Source: Spongilla lacustris
Lineage: Eukaryota > Porifera > Demospongiae > Spongillida > Spongillidae
Assembly (NCBI GenBank): GCA_949361645.1
Contig: OX442433.1
Coordinates: 5,342,177-5,406,176 of the forward strand
Direction: 5' to 3'
Length of the DNA: 64,000 nucleotides
Shown here: positions 25,380-39,800 of the stretch, piece after piece
Numbering within the stretch: position 1 is the stretch's first letter
How the letters are laid out: each line of letters begins with the position of its first letter
Program-made: the position numbers and the translations under genes
Notes under the pieces: model-generated
Database searches by the model: none
What the model saw: the letters and a program-made list of their open reading frames with translations, nothing else
What the model was told of the DNA's origin: nothing

Positions 25380-25772
25380 TGAGAACATTTGTATTTGCTC
25401 TCAGGGCCAATAATTCTGGGCCACACCCAAATTACTGATAGGTACTTTGAGACCTGAGAGTGGTTTCTAATCTACTATGCAGGAAGACCAATGTGCTAGT
25501 AAATACAGACAATTTTCGGGCCTACAGGTTACTGGAGTGTGTTAGCTAGGAATAAATTTCATTTCCCTGTATCCCGGGGGTAGTGATTTAAGTCACTCTC
25601 GTTTCAGTCAATCTATGATTAATTAACCAATACTGACGCGTCGTACATTGACCTTCAAACAGTTCTTCAATGGTGGTCTATCCCACTCAATTCTCTTCAC
25701 ATGCATAACTGTGCAGACACTGTTCTGGGCATACATGTAGTGTAATTGTAAGAGCATCAAAACCACAACAAA
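25380..25772. other. Intergenic, nothing recognised
   Basis: Lies between the unrecognised plus-strand exons and the stop of gene A. Parts resemble 56360-56480 beyond gene C (CAGTCTATGATT-like and ACTGTGCAGA patches), suggesting that the inverted duplication extends a little beyond the genes. Confidence 0.35.
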
Positions 25773-26812
25773 TTATAAAGTAATATCTAAACTGGGCAAT
25801 GCCAAACAGGGAAAAGGAGTAGGTGTTAGAGCAGTAAAAAAGTTGAAGCTGTTGTTTACTTTTTCCATCAACACGTGATATCGTTCGAGCTCGTCTTTCC
25901 GATCTTTCAGCCAGGCTACAATCTCCTCCACAGACTCATCTATGAGGCCTAGTTCAATGAAATCTTGGACACTGGTCACGGAACTAGAGAATGACCCAAA
26001 TTTATTAGCTTGGAAAGTCCAGAAGGCAGCTTGAGATTCACATATTTTTTCTACTTCTTTTAGCAGCTTCACTAGCTCAGCAATATGGTTGGCTGCGATC
26101 TGTAATGATACACGCAGAATTCAAAATATACATATATATGCATGAATGCAAATCTAACCTTTGTTTTCTCATTAGCAGATTTGGCTTCATGTAACGCCAG
26201 TCTTGCTTCCATGACGGCTTCATTTGCCTTCCTTTCCGAGTGTATTGCAAAAGGCACTAACACCAGATTGGCCACCGGAATTACCATCACAAATAGGGCA
26301 GTACTCGCAGCCTTTCGCTGTTTTTCAATGGCAGCTTTTTTGGATTCTTCTGCCTCTTTGAAGGCACTTTCCACTTGTTTTGTGTAGGTCTCCTTATCCG
26401 CTTCAGCACATTGTTCACAATCGTGGAATCGTGCTGCCAGCTGTTGGATTCGCTTTCCAATATCAGCAAACCCCTTGGAAAGGTCTTTTGCCTGATTGCT
26501 AATAATAGCAAGAATCTTTGAAGGATCACCTTTGATCTTGCTGATGTTGCCAAAGAACATAATGCACTTAGCGCACCAGCAGCTGGCGATTCTCTCGGAT
26601 AGTTGAGAAGTTTGCTTACAAATATGGCGGAAGTCTACCGAGCATTGATCAATCTTTTCTTGGGTTTTCGCTGTCAATATAGCTGTATTCGAGTAGACGC
26701 ATAGATCGTGAACGACTCGAAATTTGCATAGAATAGCTGCAAACTTCTCTGTCGAATCCTTTAATATAGCTAACACTTCCTTTTCCTCCGTGACGGGCTT
26801 GGACGCAGCCAT
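25773..26812 (-). CDS. Helical protein gene A with central hydrophobic segment
   Basis: Exon 1 26812-26159 (218 codons) ends AAAG|gttag. Exon 2 26099-25773 starts after TTACAG with ATCGCAGCC. Phase 0; 326 residues in all. The start is the only ATG opening the conserved region. Residues 1-165 are amphipathic helix text (LCKFRVVHDLCVYSNTA, LSERIASCWCAKCIMFFGNI). Residues about 186-206 are a hydrophobic stretch, ALFVMVIPVANLVLVPFAIH, followed by a charged helix (NEAVMEARLALHEAKSANEK). Exon 2 encodes another coiled-coil-like segment. Paralogous to gene C (very close) and gene B (distant). I do not recognise a named family. The layout of long helices around one hydrophobic hairpin-sized patch is seen in membrane-inserting helical proteins, but this is inference only. 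No signal peptide. Confidence 0.7.
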
Positions 26813-27888
26813 CTACTAGCGTACGTGTATATAACTATACGATAAAACCCTTTCAATGGTCAAGATCAGCTTATATACAGAAACTCAACCACGAATTTAG
26901 ATTGTCGTGCAGTCATGTGATGCCTGCATGTTTATAGTTGATTCATGCATTGTCAGTTACCCTAAAGGTCGTAGTGCATGGCGGTGATTTGGCTGCATGT
27001 CGCTAATTCACAGTGCAAGGCCATGGACTGCCCTTTGATATGTGACCCTTATTAATAGCTCCTACATGTATATCAGTATATGCATGGCTTATTCTTGAGC
27101 CGACTCTATATATATACATATATGTAGCCCTTTTTCATCATTGTACACCAAAATGGCCGATTAAATGTGTATTTAAATGATAGATTGAACAAACGCCTAT
27201 ACATGCCATGCGTGTAGGCGTTTATTGGATCCTATGCTGATGGATTCAATGGCGTTTAAAACGTAGAACTCGAATGATGACCTACGCGTAGGCGACGATC
27301 TATATCATTACTTTCTAGATCTATAATTACTGAATACATCAGTTTGCCTATATACAAAAGTGGCTGCAAAGAATGGTTGATAAAACTGCCAGCGTTGCAT
27401 GCATGCCGAAGCCGTTCATGTCTCACTGAGAACCATATATACAGACTATATAGGGGCTTTATAATTTCAAAACTGATTCGCGATGAATTGGGAGTCAGGG
27501 TGGACTGTCTTGCTTACAATCGGCAGTCTGCATCAGGAGGGGCGTTCACCAGCTATAAGACACTCATGCACTGCATGCATGCATGCTCTATAGAACCATG
27601 CAGAGATAATATTATATATAAACCTGCTATAGAACATGACCCCAGATGTAGACTGTGATGAATGCAAGCTCGATGCACAAGCTTGAATTGTAATTGAGGG
27701 GAGGTCTGTGCTTTTATTCTCTGTGCCCTCTAAAGTTCAACCGCGTCTAGTCCTTGTCAATAGGTTTGTCTAGCCATGCATGCAAGTACCTGCATAATAT
27801 TATTAATGCGAGGGAGGATATACGATTTTGAAAGCGCCTATAGATAATATATAAAGGGTGCGCTTCATAAAACTTACAGTATCAAATA
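26813..27888. promoter_or_regulatory. Divergent intergenic region of genes A and B
   Basis: Genes A (minus) and B (plus) start about 1.08 kb apart, back to back. Much of this region is repeated in inverse at 54359-55309 upstream of gene C (shared GAGTCAGGGTGGACTGTCTT-like text, GTCTAGTCCTTGTCAATAGG and AGCCATGCATGCAAGTACCT), so it is likely a shared promoter block. A TATA-like TATATAAAG sits at 27848-27856, 33 bases before the ATG of gene B. The ORF at 27344-27658 appears non-coding. Confidence 0.5.
27848..27856 (+). promoter_or_regulatory. TATA-like element of gene B
   Basis: TATATAAAG lies 33 bases before the ATG at 27889. The corresponding spot in the inverted copy (about 54401-54415) is TTATTATATATG-like in inverse. 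Position is plausible, but no transcription start is known. Confidence 0.3.
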
Positions 27889-30800
27889 ATGTCTATGGAA
27901 CGCATAGATATAGAAGATTTAGAAGGGGTTACCATTCTCCGAAACTCGGTTTTCTATTTCAATGACGCTCTGAAACAATATCGCCTCTGTCACGATTTGG
28001 CTACAGCAAGTGACTTGATGCACAGATCTGCGGTGAGTAAGCTAGATGAGTGTGCGAGCAGCTTTCGGAAGCTTTCACAACATGCTGCAATGCTGGCCGA
28101 AAAGGTGGCTACTGTCTGGTGCGGCACATGCGGTATGTTTTACCGAAACTTAGGTAAACTAAGTGGAAAGGACCCTTCTAAAATTTTAAAGACTATAGCT
28201 GGAAATGCTGGCGATCTGTCCGAAGGATTTAAATACCTTGCCAACTGGTCGGACAAACTCGCTGCCAGTTTTAAGTCGCAAAAAGGAGTGGCCATGCCAT
28301 CCATCCAAGATGTATTTGTTCGCGCATTTGAAGAGGAGGAGTATCAAGCGGCTCAGGTAGAAGCTACAAAGAAGATGCTTCTGGAAGAAGCCAAACAAAA
28401 ATCAGTTGCTGTGAAGGAAGAAATGCGCACCAAAAAAAAAATTTGGTATATACCGAATTTAAAAGAGGTCCCGTTTCTGAGCAGGTTTAACGGCGACAGA
28501 AGTGCGGTAGAGGAACGTGAGCTGGAGAGTGCAAAGGCGCTAGAAGAAAGGTTGCAAGCGGAACTGAAAGAAGCTCAGGCAAAGCTCAAAGAGCAGACTG
28601 ACCATAGGAGAAAAGCACAGGTATAGGGCCTAAATCTAAAAATAAATAAATCAGAGGCTCATGCAGGGGGTCTAAATGTAAGGGCGGTATATATATATGG
28701 GACAGTTTCCGACAAAATGGCCCTTCGTATATATATATAAAATGTTATAAAAATGCTTCTCTTCTGAATTGCTATATCTTCCGAACGGTTAACGCTATCA
28801 ACTTCCAATTTTCAACACTTCATACTACACCATTTCCCTATGGCAAAATATATTTTGGAGTCTTGCACTTGCTCCGTGCCAGTATTGCAACGTTCGATAC
28901 CCCATCGGGTTCAAATCCGCCATAACTTTAGGTAGGAGTAATCAAATAGCCTCGAATTCGGTTTATAGGTAGAGGGGTCCTATACCTATCGATTTGTTCT
29001 GTTCGTTAATTTTTATGTCATCCGTTTTGGAGATACAGCGGCGCAAAGTTGGTACAAGTTTCCCGCTCGAATCGCGCCGTTGCATGTGCATGAACCGCTT
29101 CCATTCACCGAAGACATGAATATTCAACTATTTCCTGTGGGTTGGGACTTTATTAACCTAGCCACACCTACAAAGCAGGATACGATTTATTTATCGATAA
29201 AAGACGGTGAGTATTGAAATCAGAATGTTTTTATACAATGTTGCCTATGATAGACAGTTGTTATTCGTTATCTTCTGTGTAGATAAACGATATGGCGAAG
29301 TCTGACGACGAGCTCGTCGTGTATCATTCAGCGGACGAGTTTGAATGGTACGAAAATTTGGACGTGGATAGAGAACGGTGGTGATGACGGTGGCACCAAT
29401 GCCGATCGATGGAAGTTATGATTTCGATGGCAGTGTGGCCAGGACGTCACTTGTGTGCCACAGCTGTACCAGGACTGGCAGTACCATGATTGAAACACCT
29501 TTTTGGGCCAGTGGTTTGGGCCTCTGGTTGGCTTTAGTTGCTACCACACATTTGAGTTTGACCGAGAACACCCTGGTGTCATGAAAATGAAGACCTTGCC
29601 ATCGGACACAAACCCCACCGAGGTAACCATGCTGAGGGCTGGAGTGGCCATAAAGGACATACAGGAGGCTTATCAGAGCCAAGTGATGCCACCTGTTATT
29701 AGCCCCAATGGATTGTCCCTGATGCGGTCACTGTACCTGTATGAGAAGGTGAGGGAATACATTCGTGACCCAAGGAAGAGGGAAGGGTATGTCCAAAGCC
29801 TACACCAGGCACTGCTATCAACTCTTCCGAAACACCTGGAGTTCCAGACAGTGACCAACCAGGTCCTTCTAATGCCATTCCTGACCCACCTACTGTGGAA
29901 GACCATGTTTCCAATAATACAAACAGTGCAATAAATGATGAAGATAAAGGCATTGTGTCTGGCAGGAGAAAACGCAACCCAGGTCTGAACTGATCTTTGC
30001 CTACCTGTGCACAGATTGTGACAAGAAGTATGCCAGTAGCTCGGCCCTGTCCCGGCACAAAAAGAACACAGCCAAGCAGCCTGCTATGTAGGGGGATGAA
30101 CAAAGTAAAGCCACAGAGATGGTGGACATTTCCTGTGATGAACAAAGTAGCCAGGGTCCACCTAAGCGTACCCACAGGCCAAAGTCAGAAATTGATAGAA
30201 ACTTTTCGTATTCCAAGTGTAGCTTGACTCACACCGCTTACATTAAGAAACAGTACATTGGTACATGTACATGACTAGCAAACTGAAGATCCTGGATCCA
30301 TGTCATGGTAAGGTGCACTTTGTATCTAAGTCTGTTATGTCAACCTCGTGTACAAAAATTCGTGTCACCACACACATCTGTACCAGTGTACCAGTGTACC
30401 AGTGTCACTATTTACACCGTGCACAGAGTCTGTTGTGGTGACATGTACCCAGTGTACCAGTGTCGCTATTTACACCGTGCACAGAGTCTGTTGTGGTGAC
30501 ATGTACATGTACCCAGTGTACCAGTGTCACTATTTACACTGTGCACAGAGTCTGTTGTGGTGACATGTACATGTACCCAGTGTACCAGTGTCGCTATTTA
30601 CACCGTGCACAGAGTCTGTTGTGGTGACATGTACATGTACCCAGTGTACCAGTGTCACTATTTACACTGTGCACAGAGTCTGTTGTGGTGACATGTACAT
30701 GTACCCAGTGTACCAGTGTCACTATTTACACCGTGCACAGAGTCTGTTGTAGTGACATGTACCCAGTGTACCAGTGTACCAGTGTCACTATTTACACTGT

Positions 30801-33800
30801 GCACAGAGTCTGTTGTGGTGACATGTACATGTACCCAGTGTACCAGTGTCACTATTTACACCGTGCACAGAGTCTGTTGTAGTGACATGTACCCAGTGTA
30901 CCAGTGTACCAGTGTCACTATTTACACTGTGCACAGAGTCTGTTGTGGTGACATGTACATGTACCCAGTGTACCAGTGTCACTATTTACACCGTGCACAG
31001 AGTCTGTTGTAGTGACATGTACCCAGTGTACCAGTGTCGCTATTTACACCGTGCACAGAGTCTGTTGTGGTGACATGTACATGTACCCAGTGTACCAGTG
31101 TCACTATTTACACTGTGCACAGAGTCTGTTGTGGTGACATGTACATGTACCCAGTGTACCAGTGTCACTATTTACACCGTGCACAGAGTCTGTTGTAGTG
31201 ACATGTACCCAGTGTACCAGTGTACCAGTGTCACTATTTACACTGTGCACAGAGTCTGTTGTGGTGACATGTACATGTACCCAGTGTACCAGTGTCACTA
31301 TTTACACCGTGCACAGAGTCTGTTGTAGTGACATGTACCCAGTGTACCAGTGTACCAGTGTCACTATTTACACTGTGCACAGAGTCTGTTGTGGTGACAT
31401 GTACATGTACCCAGTGTACCAGTGTCACTATTTACACCGTGCACAGAGTCTGTTGTAGTGACATGTACCCAGTGTACCAGTGTACCAGTGTCACTATTTA
31501 CACTGTGCACAGAGTCTGTTGTGGTGACATGTACATGTACCCAGTGTACCAGTGTCACTATTTACACCGTGCACAGAGTCTGTTGTGGTGACATGTACCT
31601 GTGTACCAGTGTCACTATTTACACTGTGCACAGAGTCTGTTGTGGTGACATGTACCCAGTGTACCTGTGTACTAGTGTCACTATTTACACTGTGCACAGA
31701 GTCTGTTGTGGTGACATGTACCAATGTACCAGTGTCACTATTTACACCGTGCATAGGGTCTGTTGTGGTGACATGTACCCAGTGTACCAGTGTACCAGTG
31801 TCACTATTCACACCGTGCACAGAGTCTGTTGTGGTGACATGTACCCAGTGTACCAGTGTCACTATTTACACCGTGCATAGAGTGTGTTGTGGTGTCATGT
31901 ACCCAGTGTACCAGTGTCACTATTTACACTGGTCACAGAGTCTGTTGTGGTGACATGTACCCAGTGTACCAGTGTCACTATTTACACCGTGCCCAGAGTC
32001 TGTTGTGGTGACATGTACCCAGTGTACCAGTGTCACTATTTACACCGTGCACAGAGTCTGTTGTGGTGACATGTACCCAGTGTACCAGTGTCACTATTTA
32101 CACCGTGCATAGAGTCTGTTGTGGTGTCATGTACCCAGTGTACCAGTGTCACTATTTACACTGGTCACAGAGTCTGTTGTGGTGACATGTACCCAGTGTA
32201 CCAGTGTCACTATTTACACCGTGCACAGAGTCTGTTGTGGTGACATGTACCCAGTGTACCAGTGTACCAGTGTCACTATTCACACCGTGCACAGAGTCTG
32301 TTGTGGTGACATGTACCCAGTGTACCAGTGTCACTATTTACACCGTGCATAGAGTGTGTTGTGGTGTCATGTACCCAGTGTACCAGTGTCACTATTTACA
32401 CTGGTCACAGAGTCTGTTGTGGTGACATGTACCCAGTGTACCAGTGTCACTATTTACACCGTGCCCAGAGTCTGTTGTGGTGACATGTACCCAGTGTACC
32501 AGTGTCACTATTTACACCGTGCACAGAGTCTGTTGTGGTGACATGTACCCAGTGTACCAGTGTCACTATTTACACCGTGCATAGAGTCTGTTGTGGTGTC
32601 ATGTACCCAGTGTACCAGTGTCACTATTTACACTGGTCACAGAGTCTGTTGTGGTGACATGTACCCAGTGTACCAGTGTCACTATTTACACCGTGCACAG
32701 AGTCTGTTGTGGTGATATGTACCCAGTGTACCTGTGTACTAGTGTCACTATTTACACCGTGCATAGAGTCTGTTGTGGTGATATGTACCAGTGTACCAGT
32801 GTCACTATTTACACTGTGCACAGAGTCTGTTGTGGTGACATGTACCCAGTGTACCAGTGTCACTATTTACACTGTGCACAGAGTCTGTTGTGGTGACATG
32901 TACCCAGTGTACCAGTGTACCAGTGTCACTATTTACACTGTGCACAGAGTCTGTTGTGGTGACATGTACCCAGTGTACCAGTGTACCAGTGTCACTATTT
33001 ACACTGTGCACAGAGTCTGTTGTGGTGACATGTACCCAGTGTACCAGTGTACTAGTGTCACTATTTACACCGTGCACAGAGTCTGTTGTGGTGACATGTA
33101 CCCAGTGTACCAGTGTACTAGTTACACTATTTACACCGTGCACAGAGTCTGTTGTGGTGACATGTACCCAGTGTACCAGTGTACTAGTGTCACTATTTAC
33201 ACTGTGCACAGAGTCTGTTGTGGTGACATGTACCCAGTGTACCAGTGTACTAGTGTCACTATTTACACCGTGCACAGAGTCTGTTGTGGTGACATGTACC
33301 CAGTGTACCAGTGTCACTATTTACACCGTGCATAGAGTCTGTTGTGGTGACATTTACCCAGTGTACCAGTGTACCAGTGTCACTATTTACACCGTGCACA
33401 GAGTCTGTTGTGGTGACATGTACCCAGTGTACCAGTGTACCAGTGTCACTATTTACACCGTGCACAGAGTCTGTTGTGGTGACATGTACCCAGTGTACCA
33501 GTGTCACTATTTACACCGTGCATAGAGTCTGTTGTGGTGACATGTACCCAGTGTACCAGTGTACCAGTGTCACTATTTACACTGTGCACAGAGTCTGTTG
33601 TGGTGACATGTACCCAGTGTACCAGTGTACCAGTGTCACTATTCACACCGTGCACAGAGTCTGTTGTGGTGACATGTACCCAGTGTACCAGTGTACCAGT
33701 GTCACTATTTACACCGTGCACAGAGTCTGTTGTGGTGACATGTACCCAGTGTACCAGTGTCACTATTCACACCGTGCACAGAGTCTGTTGTGGTGACATG

Positions 33801-36800
33801 TACCCAGTGTACCAGTGTCACTATTTACACCGTGCACAGAGTCTGTTGTGGTGACATGTACCCAGTGTACCAGTGTCACTATTCACACCGTGCACAGAGT
33901 CTGTTGTGGTGACATGTACCCAGTGTACCAGTGTATCTGTTGTGGTGACATGTACCCAGTGTACCAGTGTCACTATTCACACCGTGCACAGAGTCTGTTG
34001 TGGTGACATGTACCGAGTGTACCAGTGTCACTATTTACACCGTGCACAGAGTCTGTTGTGGTGACATGTACCCAGTGTACCAGTGTCGCTATTTACACCG
34101 TGCATAGAGTCTGTTGTGGTGTCATGTACCCAGTGTACCAGTGTCACTATTTACACTGGTCACAGAGTCTGTTGTGGTGACATGTACCCAGTGTACCAGT
34201 GTCACTATTCACACCGTGCACAGAGTCTGTTGTGGTGACATGTACCCAGTGTACCAGTGTCACTATTCACACCGTGCACAGAGTCTGTTGTGGTGACATG
34301 TACCCAGTGTACCAGTGTCACTATTTACACCGTGCACAGAGTCTGTTGTGGTGACATGTACCCTGTGTACCAGTGTCACTATTTACACTGTGCACAGAGT
34401 CTGTTGTGGTGACATGTACCCAGTGTACCAGTGTACCAGTGTCACTATTCACACCGTGCACAGAGTCTGTTGTGGTGACATGTTCCCAGTGTACTAGTGT
34501 ACCAGTGTCACTATTTACACCGTGCACAGAGTCTGTTGTGGTGACATGTACCCAGTGTACCAGTGTCACTATTCACACCGTGCACAGAGTCTGTTGTGGT
34601 GACATGTACCCAGTGTACCAGTGTCACTATTTACACCGTGCACAGAGTCTGTTGTGGTGACATGTACCCTGTGTACCAGTGTCACTATTCACACCGTGCA
34701 CCGAGTCTGTTGTGGTGACATGTACCCAGTGTACCAGTGTCACTATTTACACCGTGCACAGAGTCTGTTGTGGTGACATGTACCCTGTGTACCAGTGTCA
34801 CTATTTACACTGTGCACAGAGTCTGTTGTGGTGACATGTACCCAGTGTACCAGTGTACCAGTGTCACTATTCACACCGTGCACAGAGTCTGTTGTGGTGA
34901 CATGTACCCAGTGTACCAGTGTCACTATTTACACCGTGCACAGAGTCTGTTGTGGTGACATGTACCCAGTGTACCAGTGTCACTATTCACACCGTGCACA
35001 GAGTCTGTTGTGGTGACATGTACCCAGTGTACCAGTGTCACTATTCACACCGTGCACAGAGTCTGTTGTGGTGACATGTACCCAGTGTACCAGTGTCACT
35101 ATTTACACCGTGCACAGAGTCTGTTGTGGTGACATGTACCCTGTGTACCAGTGTCACTATTCACACCGTGCACAGAGTCTGTTGTGGTGACATGTACCCA
35201 GTGTACAAGTGTACATGTGCATGTACCTGTGTCACTAGTTTGAAGTGACGACATGTTACATGTACCACAACAGACTTAGTGCACAGTGTGAACAGTAACA
35301 CTGGTATATGTCACTCCAGTCCTCCCTCTTGTCCACTCCACTCCTCTGTCAGTGTCACCATTACATGTATTATTATCTGCTGGTTAAAGTTGTTCTTCAT
35401 TTGTACTTGTACATGTGTATTCATCTGCAAATGAACTTAAAAGGTTCTTTTAAGAACTTCCACATGTGTGTGGAATTTACATGTACTATTACAAATGATG
35501 TCACCTTTGTTCTGCACTACCTTGGTTCAGTTGGTTGACGACAATTGATTTGTCCATGCTACATGTACATATATGTCTCATAATGGTGCAGAGGTATAAG
35601 GTTTTGTTTTCTATCCTCCCATGTGTTTAACATGGCCTAAGAGTAATAAGGATTCCTTGGTTCACATTTGTTTACTTTGATAAGCTAATTAAGCACTGCA
35701 TATCTTGATGAGCTACACCCAGTCACTTACCCTGTGGTTGTATTGCACCAGCATCAAAGGAGTTTACATTTTCCTTAGGTTGTTTTTGTTGCATGAAATT
35801 CATTTTTACTACTCATGGCTAGACTATTGTTGAACGCATATTTAAAGAGGGATAGTACAATGTACATGTGTGTAGATAGAATGTATCTGATGCTCAATGT
35901 AATGATCTAAGGTAGTAGGTAAGGCTGCAATGACTTTAGCTAATGTAACTTAGTGTTTTTGTGATTTTTTTGTATTACATGTACAGTCATTTCAAGAGTA
36001 CTGTCTTCACTATGCATCCATCTTCACTGTATATATGTATATCTGAAGATCATTACTTTAAATCTGAATGGTTTATTATAATAATTCACTTTGGTGCCAT
36101 AATCCGTTCACATTCCTGTGTGTCAGGGAAACTTATGTCCCAAATGCGAGGGTCACTGTCTGGTGGTAGATGAAGATGTTTATGCCTGCACGTGCTTCTT
36201 ATATGTTCCCTTGTATCCTTATGGATACCACCAACTCCACATGCAAACCACTGCATGGAATAAGTGTATACAATGTACATGTAACTCAAGAAATGCACCT
36301 TACTTTGTAGTCATGTGTACCACCTTTCGGTTTTCATCTTTTAATATGACCTCGTCTTCCAGATCCATCTCCTCCACTTTGGTCACCTCTGGGTCACATT
36401 CGTCATCACTGTCTGTGACGAGCTCTTCTGGCGATCTGGCCTGCGTGGGACACTCACTATAGGAATACTGTACATAATGGTACAAAACTATATCAGTGAC
36501 CTTTGGATGTACATGTACATGTAAAGGTGTTGATTCCAGTACAGTTGTCTTAGTGACCAACATGCAGGATATCATGTGTATGCCAATTAAATGCTGTTTT
36601 TGTTACTTACCGACAAAACAGCTGTTGCTTCCTTAGGCTTTGCACCGTGTATTGTTTCCATGTTTTGCCTATGCAAGAAACAAAATCCTATACATTTATT
36701 AAATATTAGTAAACTAAACTGAGCAATAATTGGGCTATTTTATCCTCCAGCTCTCCGTTTCTGCTCTTCTCTTTGAGTAGATCTTTCTTGAGGGCTAACG

Positions 36801-39800
36801 TTCCGATTGATGATCCAAGAATACATGGGCATACACAATGTAAATCAACTTACTCTCGTTTTCATGTTCTGCCTGCTCAATTGCTATCAAAGGTGCAGTT
36901 TAACTTCATTTAGTGTAGCGAACACACACATAACGGACACAGCTAGCTAGCGCGCTTTAGAAATTAGTTCTTACGTCGGCGATAATTTCCGGATGCTCAT
37001 AGGCCTATATAAATTCAGATTGCTGTCACTCTCTGCATGTAACTACCGTACATGTAATTGCCAGCCGGTAATACTTCAAATGGGAGCTTCGAATTCATCG
37101 TAAGACGTGCATGCAGTTTGTCTAAATTCAATTCGTATTAAACATGTACCTTTTATGTACATGTACATTTAGGAGTCAAACTCCTACCCCCTCTTCAAAT
37201 GCAATGGAACGATCGAATCAGAGCGATGCGACCGATCAAAGGTAATTTTGAAAAGTGTTTGATTTCCACACGCGTACGCTATTGCGATAGTAGAGCCAGG
37301 CATAGTTTTGCCCAGGCGTTGCGCTGTCATGCAGTTACAATAATGCCGGTATTCAGTTGCGATGCTGCAAAGAGTATATGTGCATCTTTTACTACTAGTC
37401 GGTCTCGAGCGCGACAACGGCGTGGATGGGGAAGCCGCCGACGTCAAAGAGTAAGCGCACTTTCAATACCACGTACGCAATATAGAATGCATTGTTAATT
37501 TCGTGTTATTATCGACAGAGATTTAGGCGAAATCGGCGAACCGAGCACCCCTCCCAAGTTGAGCATGCAAACCAATAGCTTCATTATAATATAGGCTCTT
37601 TTCCTACTATGATAACAGCATGTACAATGTACATGTACTTCCTCCCATGGCCCAGCCAGCGGTCCAAGCTCCTCTCTACCAGCGGTCCAAGCTACTCCCC
37701 AGCCTGTGGTCCAAGCTATATGTACATGTACTACCCAGCCTGCAGTCCAAGCTACATGTACATGTACTACCCAGCCTGTAGTCCAAGCTACTACCCAGCC
37801 TGCAGTCCAAGCTACATGTACATGTACTACCCAGCCTGCAGTCCAAGCTACATGTACATGTACTACCCAGCCTGCAGTCCAAGCTACATGTACATGTACT
37901 ACCCAGCCTGCAGTCCAAGCTACATGTACATGTACTACCCAGCCTGTGGTCCAAGCTACTCCCTTGCCACTGGTCCAGGCTCCTCCCCTGCCGTCAAGCC
38001 TACCTCCTCCCCTGCCGTCAAGCCTACCTCCTCCCCTGCCGTCAGGCCTACCTCCTCCCCTGCCGTCAGGCCTACCTCCTCCCCTGCCGTCAAGCCTACC
38101 TCCTCCCCTGCCGTCAAGCCTACCTCCTCCCCTGCCGTCAAGCCTACCTCCTCCCCTGCTTGCAGGCCTACCTCTTCCCCTGCCGTCAGGCCTACCTCCT
38201 CCCCTGCCGTCAGGCCTACATGTACCTTCTTTCCTACCACAAAGTAATACATGTACACAACATCCTCAATTTATGTTTCTAACGTGAATTTGTTGCCAGC
38301 AGGTAACTATCAGCCACCACCATGGTGGACATATCCACCATGGTGGCTCTGTCAGCCCCAGAGTGCTCAGTCATGGAGATGCCAGACTGAATGGGAACAA
38401 CCATGGAGTGAGCCTTTGACTCAGCCACAAAGGGGTGAGCAGCCAAGGAGAGGTTGGCGAAGGAGGAGGGGACCCAGAAGGTTGGATCAGCTCCAGAACA
38501 TTGAAGACACACCCTTAAATACATAGCAGTGACAAAAACATCTGCACATCTACATGTACTATTGATCCAGCCATTTCATATCTTATTGCTATAATATCAC
38601 CCAGCAATAGCAATTTTGACAATTCTTTTCCATGGAGGATAAGTACATGTACACATAAGCTGGGAAAATTCATCAGAGTCACTTTTAAACATCCAACAAT
38701 GTATGTACATGGTCCAATATTATAGTATTCATAGAACTTAGGTTTCTCTACATCTATCCACAACAACCTCCCCCTATTGTTATCATCCAAAATTCATACC
38801 ATCTCATGCATTTAAAAAAAACAACAATGCATGTCCTACATGTAGGTAATCCTAAGCATCCTATACACTTTTATACAGTGGTCTACAAACACATTACCCA
38901 AATCCATTTACATGTATACATTCTGTTCATTTGTAGTGCAGAATAAAGGTGACATCATTTGTAATTGTAAAATGCCACACAACTATGTGGCGAGTTCTTA
39001 GAAGAACCTTTTTTACAGAATCAACATGTACATGTATACCATAAAACAAAAACACCAGACTCTGTGCACGGTGTAAATAGTGACACTGGTACACTGGGTA
39101 CATGTCACCACAACAGACTCTATGCACGGTGTAAATAGTGACACTGGTACACTGGGTACATGTCACCACAACAGACTCTGTGCACGGTGTAAATAGTGAC
39201 ACTGGTACACTGGGTACATGTCACCACAACAGACTCTATGCACGGTGTAAATAGTGACACTGGTACACTGGGTACATGTCACCACAACAGACTCTGTGCA
39301 CGGTGTAAATAGTGACACTGGTACACTGGGTACATGTCACCACAACAGACTCTGTGCACGGTGTAAATAGTGACACTGGTACACTGGGTACATGTCACCA
39401 CAACAGACTCTGTGCACGGTGTAAATAGTGACACTGGTACACTGGGTACATGTCACCACAACAGACTCTGTGCACGGTGTAAATAGTGACACTGGTACAC
39501 TGGGTACATGTCACCACAACAGACTCTGTGCACGGTGTAAATAGTGACACTGGTACACTGGGTACATGTCACCACAACAGACTCTGTGCACGGTGTAAAT
39601 AGTGACACTGGTACACTGGGTACATGTCACCACAACAGACTCTGTGCACGGTGTAAATAGTGACACTGGTACGCTGGGTACATGTCACCACAACAGACTC
39701 TGTGCACGGTGTAAATAGTGACACTGGTACACTGGGTACATGTCACCACAACAGACTCTGTGCACGGTGTAAATAGTGACACTGGTACGCTGGGTACATG

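Noticed and set aside
28914..28924. GGTTCAAATCC resembling a tRNA B box in the left terminal repeat
   Set aside because: No A box at a suitable distance and no cloverleaf; the right-arm copy has GGCTCAAATCC. Treated as chance.
30305..35016. Dozens of overlapping ORFs with CTESVVVTCTQCTSV-type or VHWVHVTTTDSVH-type repeats on both strands
   Set aside because: They are translations of the 58-bp minisatellite in several frames and both strands, with variable ends set by unit variants. No unique flanking coding sequence or splice context.
30375..35215. CRISPR-like array (regular repeats)
   Set aside because: The whole 58-bp unit is repeated, with no unique spacers, and the DNA is eukaryotic.
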